DNA from: an uncultured Ignavibacteriota bacterium
GTDB lineage: Bacteria > Bacteroidota > Ignavibacteria > Tepidaquicellales > Tepidaquicellaceae
Direction of reading: 5' to 3'
Assembly (NCBI GenBank): GCA_937983305.1
Contig: CALKAJ010000326.1
Location: 1 to 17,235, forward strand
DNA: 17,235 bases
Position 1 is the stretch's first letter; every line of letters begins with the position of its first letter. Under the pieces are notes generated by a model. That model saw only the letters and a list, made by a program, of their open reading frames with translations. It had not been told where the DNA came from and searched no databases. Below are positions 15,138-17,235 of this stretch, in pieces. Position numbers and translations under genes: made by a program.

Positions 15138-15506
15138 TTGAAGAAAGATAATAATAAATTAGGGAAATACTTTAAAAGAACATTTAATGTCTGGGTGAAG
15201 TTTCTGAAATATTTTGGCATATATTTTGTTTCAATGTCTTTTTTCAGTATGATATTATATGGTATCTTACGCTCATATTTTCAGGATGCTTTACTCATTG
15301 TTATTGGTGTGAATTCAGCAGTTTCCGTTATAATGGCGTTTCCCGAGTTGATGGAAGATTTCATCAGCGGGAAAGTGTCGGAGTTTAATAAAAAAGAAGC
15401 CGTGTACCTCAGAGAAATCGGCAAACTGAAACAGGAAATGGAAAAAGAGAAAAAAATGCGTGAAGAAGCCGAAAAAGAGGTCGAAGTTTTAAGAAAACTT
15501 AATTAA
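15138..15506 (+). CDS. Unknown small membrane protein with coiled-coil tail
   Basis: 122 residues, family not recognised. A basic N-terminus (KKDNNKLGKYFKRTF) leads into two predicted membrane helices (about 24-43 and 50-69). A linker (ELMEDFISGKVSEF) and a highly charged coiled coil (about 86-120, KLKQEMEKEKKMREEAEKEV) follow. The likely topology puts both ends in the cytoplasm. The start used is a TTG; no ATG lies between the divergent gene and this point. It shares a 64-base gap with the secreted PLD-like gene, and its stop overlaps the first unit of a 9-bp tandem array. Its function is unknown, but the layout suits a membrane anchor for a partner bound through the coiled coil. Confidence 0.7.
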   Translation: MKKDNNKLGKYFKRTFNVWVKFLKYFGIYFVSMSFFSMILYGILRSYFQDALLIVIGVNSAVSVIMAFPELMEDFISGKVSEFNKKEAVYLREIGKLKQEMEKEKKMREEAEKEVEVLRKLN

Positions 15507-15540
15507 GTTTATAAAGTTTGTAAAGTTCATCAAGTTCATA
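15505..15540. repeat. Four-unit 9-bp tandem array (AAGTTTATA), second locus
   Basis: Units AAGTTTATA, AAGTTTGTA, AAGTTCATC and AAGTTCATA, directly adjacent and without indels. The first unit begins inside the TAA stop codon of the preceding gene. It is the same repeat, in the same orientation relative to the upstream gene, as the eight-unit array at 4824-4895. Confidence 0.9.
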
Positions 15541-15557
15541 AAGAAAGAGCCCGGAAC

Positions 15558-15575
15558 ATCCCGACGGGTCGGGAT
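15558..15575. repeat. G+C-rich hairpin between convergent genes
   Basis: ATCCCGA, loop CGGG, TCGGGAT: a 7-bp perfect inverted repeat, unusually G+C-rich for this window. It lies between the small membrane gene (+) and tryptophanase (-). Neither side has a T-run, so it would be at most a weak terminator. It may be an interspersed hairpin repeat or mark a transcript end. Confidence 0.6.
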
Positions 15576-15605
15576 AAACTCCTAACACGGATTTTGCAGC
15601 AAGTA

Positions 15606-17018
15606 TTAATCTTTCAGGGGTTCAAACTTAGCGGTAAAGTGTCTCAGAAATTTTGGTTCTTCAATTATTTTGTATCCTTTTATGGTGTCTTTAATCGAAT
15701 AAATTTCTTCAAATACTTCAGCAACATAATCTATATGACTTTGAGTATAAACTCTTCTCGGAATTGCAAGTCTCACAAGTTCCATATCAGCCGGAATTAA
15801 CTTCCCGTCTTTGCCGTATTTCCCAAACATAACACTGCCGATTTCAACGGCTCTGATTCCGCCGTATCTGAAAAGCTCGGCTACCACTGCCTGTCCCGGA
15901 TATTTTTCCGGAGGTATATTCGGTAAAAGCGATTTTGCGTCAACATAAATTGCGTGTCCGCCTACCGGCTGTAAAATCGGTACTCCTGTTTTTATTAGTT
16001 TATCGCCGAGATATTTCGTTGAGTGTATTCTGTAATTCAGATAGCTTTCGTCAATAATTTCCTCGAGTCCCTGAGCGATTGCTTCCATATCTCTTCCCGC
16101 AAGTCCGCCGTATGTTTCGTATCCTTCGGTTATAATCAGCAGGTTTTTACATTCAAGATATCTGTCTTCGTCGTTCATTGCAATAAATCCGCCGATATTT
16201 GCAAATGCATCTTTCTTTGCACTCATAGTACATCCGTCCGCATACGAAAACATTTCCTGTGCAATCTCAAGTACGGATTTATTTTCATAACCTTTTTCGC
16301 GGAGTTTAATGAAATATGAGTTTTCTGCAAATCTGCATGCATCAATAAAGAAAGGAATTTTATATTTTTTGCAAATAGCACTCACGCTTCTGATATTTTC
16401 CATTGATACAGGCTGTCCTCCGCCTGTGTTATTTGTAACGGTAATCATACATATTGGAATGTTTTCGGTTCCCTTTTCCTTTATAAATGCTTCGAGTTTT
16501 TCGAGGTCTATATTTCCTTTAAACGGATGGATTACCGACGGGTGTTTTCCTTCTTCTATAACAAGGTCAACAGCCTCAGCACCGTTAAACTCAATGTTGG
16601 CACGGGTTGTATCAAAATGATTATTGCTTGGAATAAATTTGCCTTTCCCGACATTCACATACCTGCCGTCTGAATCAATATTGCTTAGTATCATAGTAAA
16701 TAAAATTCTCTCTGCGGCTCTGCCCTGATGAACGGGGATTATATGCCTGAAGCCGAATATCTTTGTGGTTACTTCCTCGAATCTGTAATAACTCTTTGAA
16801 CCTGCATAAGATTCATCTCCGTCTAAAATACCTGCCCATTGCTTGGCACTCATTGCCGATGTACCGCTGTCGGTCAGAAGGTCAATTAAAACATCTTCTC
16901 CCGGAATTAAAAACGGATTGTAAAAAGAATTCTTTAAAATCTCTTCGCGTTCCTGCTTTGTTGTTGACTTTACATATTCAACAGATTTAATCTTGAATGG
17001 CTCAATAATTGTTTTCAT
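15606..17018 (-). CDS. tnaA: Tryptophanase (tryptophan indole-lyase)
   Basis: A 470-residue PLP enzyme that splits tryptophan to indole, pyruvate and ammonia. The PLP lysine is Lys269 in GCTMSAKKDAF; IDLLTDSGTSAMS, GDESYAGS, HQGRAAE and NNTGGGQPVS are family signatures. The close relative tyrosine phenol-lyase shares much of this wording (AMSAKQWAG, ENKSVLEIAQEMFSYADGC). Three specificity sites nevertheless favour tryptophanase: Asp136 in FDTT (Thr in TPL), Ile393 in AVEIGS (the TPL Arg381 position) and His460 in LRHFTAK (Phe in TPL). The ATG at 17018 gives the expected N-terminus. The methyltransferase upstream ends 23 bases earlier, so the two may be co-transcribed. I see no TnaC-like leader, as expected for an internal gene. 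Confidence 0.93.
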   Translation of the reverse strand: MKTIIEPFKIKSVEYVKSTTKQEREEILKNSFYNPFLIPGEDVLIDLLTDSGTSAMSAKQWAGILDGDESYAGSKSYYRFEEVTTKIFGFRHIIPVHQGRAAERILFTMILSNIDSDGRYVNVGKGKFIPSNNHFDTTRANIEFNGAEAVDLVIEEGKHPSVIHPFKGNIDLEKLEAFIKEKGTENIPICMITVTNNTGGGQPVSMENIRSVSAICKKYKIPFFIDACRFAENSYFIKLREKGYENKSVLEIAQEMFSYADGCTMSAKKDAFANIGGFIAMNDEDRYLECKNLLIITEGYETYGGLAGRDMEAIAQGLEEIIDESYLNYRIHSTKYLGDKLIKTGVPILQPVGGHAIYVDAKSLLPNIPPEKYPGQAVVAELFRYGGIRAVEIGSVMFGKYGKDGKLIPADMELVRLAIPRRVYTQSHIDYVAEVFEEIYSIKDTIKGYKIIEEPKFLRHFTAKFEPLKD

Positions 17019-17041
17019 ACTTTTTTTATTATTTTAATAAA

Positions 17042-17235
17042 TCAACTTAAAATTCCTGTGTAAATTTTTGTTTTGTATTCTATTTTCACTTTTCCGTTTT
17101 CGTTGTGCTTTTCGAAAATATCTTTCAACTCAGATATAACCTTTTTATTGGTTTCGCCTTCAAGAGGTGTATATGACGAAGAAAGTAATCTCCCTTTCAA
17201 TCCGTTAAAATCAAGAAGCTGGGAATTATTGATAT
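17042..17235 (-). CDS. C-terminal end of a probable class I SAM-dependent methyltransferase (cut by window)
   Basis: The minus strand is open from the window edge to the TGA at 17044-17042. It encodes about 64 residues ending LLSSSYTPLEGETNKK, a helix ELKDIFEKHNENG, then KVKIEYKTKIYTGILS. The SSSYTP-x-x-G motif, an amphipathic helix and a final Y-T-x-Y-x-G-L strand are, from memory, typical of the tail of a common class I methyltransferase family. The SAM-binding part lies outside the window, so the reaction is unknown. It is upstream of tryptophanase on the same strand with a 23-base gap. Confidence 0.65.
   Translation of the reverse strand, partial: INNSQLLDFNGLKGRLLSSSYTPLEGETNKKVISELKDIFEKHNENGKVKIEYKTKIYTGILS

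Noticed and set aside
15558..15575. Intrinsic terminator between the small membrane gene and tryptophanase
   Set aside because: The hairpin is perfect but neither strand has a following T-run, so it is listed as a hairpin repeat only.
15606..17018. Annotation as tyrosine phenol-lyase
   Set aside because: Despite TPL-like wording, Asp136, Ile393 and His460 are the tryptophanase residues at the specificity sites.

Overview
The window is A+T-rich bacterial DNA. The best guess is a free-living member of the Bacteroidota/Chlorobi group, most likely Ignavibacteria-like. The strongest clue is a gingipain-type (C25) protease with a C-terminal type IX secretion sorting tail that begins LSQNYPNPFNPSTKI, a wording common in Ignavibacteria and relatives. 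Supporting clues are Q-ending signal peptides, a plant/cyanobacterial-type IspH, no strong Shine-Dalgarno sites and many TTG starts. The lineage is inferred from gene style; no rRNA or other marker gene is present.

Layout, left to right. At 1-1290 (+) are two small secreted beta-barrel-like proteins. The first is cut by the window edge and the second has its signal peptide split between two frames. At 1290-1633 is a gene-free patch with a terminator, a 9-bp tandem repeat and a short hairpin. At 1634-4822 (+) is the T9SS-exported C25 protease, followed by an eight-unit 9-bp tandem array and a bidirectional terminator. At 4938-6452 (-) is a large helical protein of unknown function. At 6624-8216 (+) are a deoxyhypusine synthase-like enzyme and the manganese exporter MntP, closely spaced. 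At 8217-10184 (-) is an envelope-stress style operon: ECF sigma factor, small membrane protein (probable anti-sigma) and a membrane-anchored Spy/CpxP-like protein, ended by a UUCG-loop terminator. At 10230-13799 (-) are hflX, an acyl-CoA dehydrogenase of glutaryl-CoA dehydrogenase type and ispH, with gaps of 6 to 9 bases; the terminator begins inside the ispH stop codon. At 13868-15073 (-) is a secreted phospholipase D-like protein resembling animal PLD3/PLD4. At 15138-15506 (+) is a small membrane/coiled-coil protein, followed by a four-unit copy of the same 9-bp array. At 15606-17018 (-) is a tryptophanase, and at 17042-17235 (-) the tail of a probable SAM methyltransferase.

Most of the window is ordinary housekeeping and envelope biology. 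I see no defence island, CRISPR, transposase or clearly new multi-gene system. The most unusual signals are: the split signal peptide of the second barrel gene, with an A8 tract whose A AAA AAA heptamer lies in the right phase for -1 slippage; the intergenic tandem arrays that all have a period of exactly 9 bp; the proline/isoleucine-repeat tail fused to the Spy-like protein; and the deoxyhypusine synthase homologue in a bacterium.
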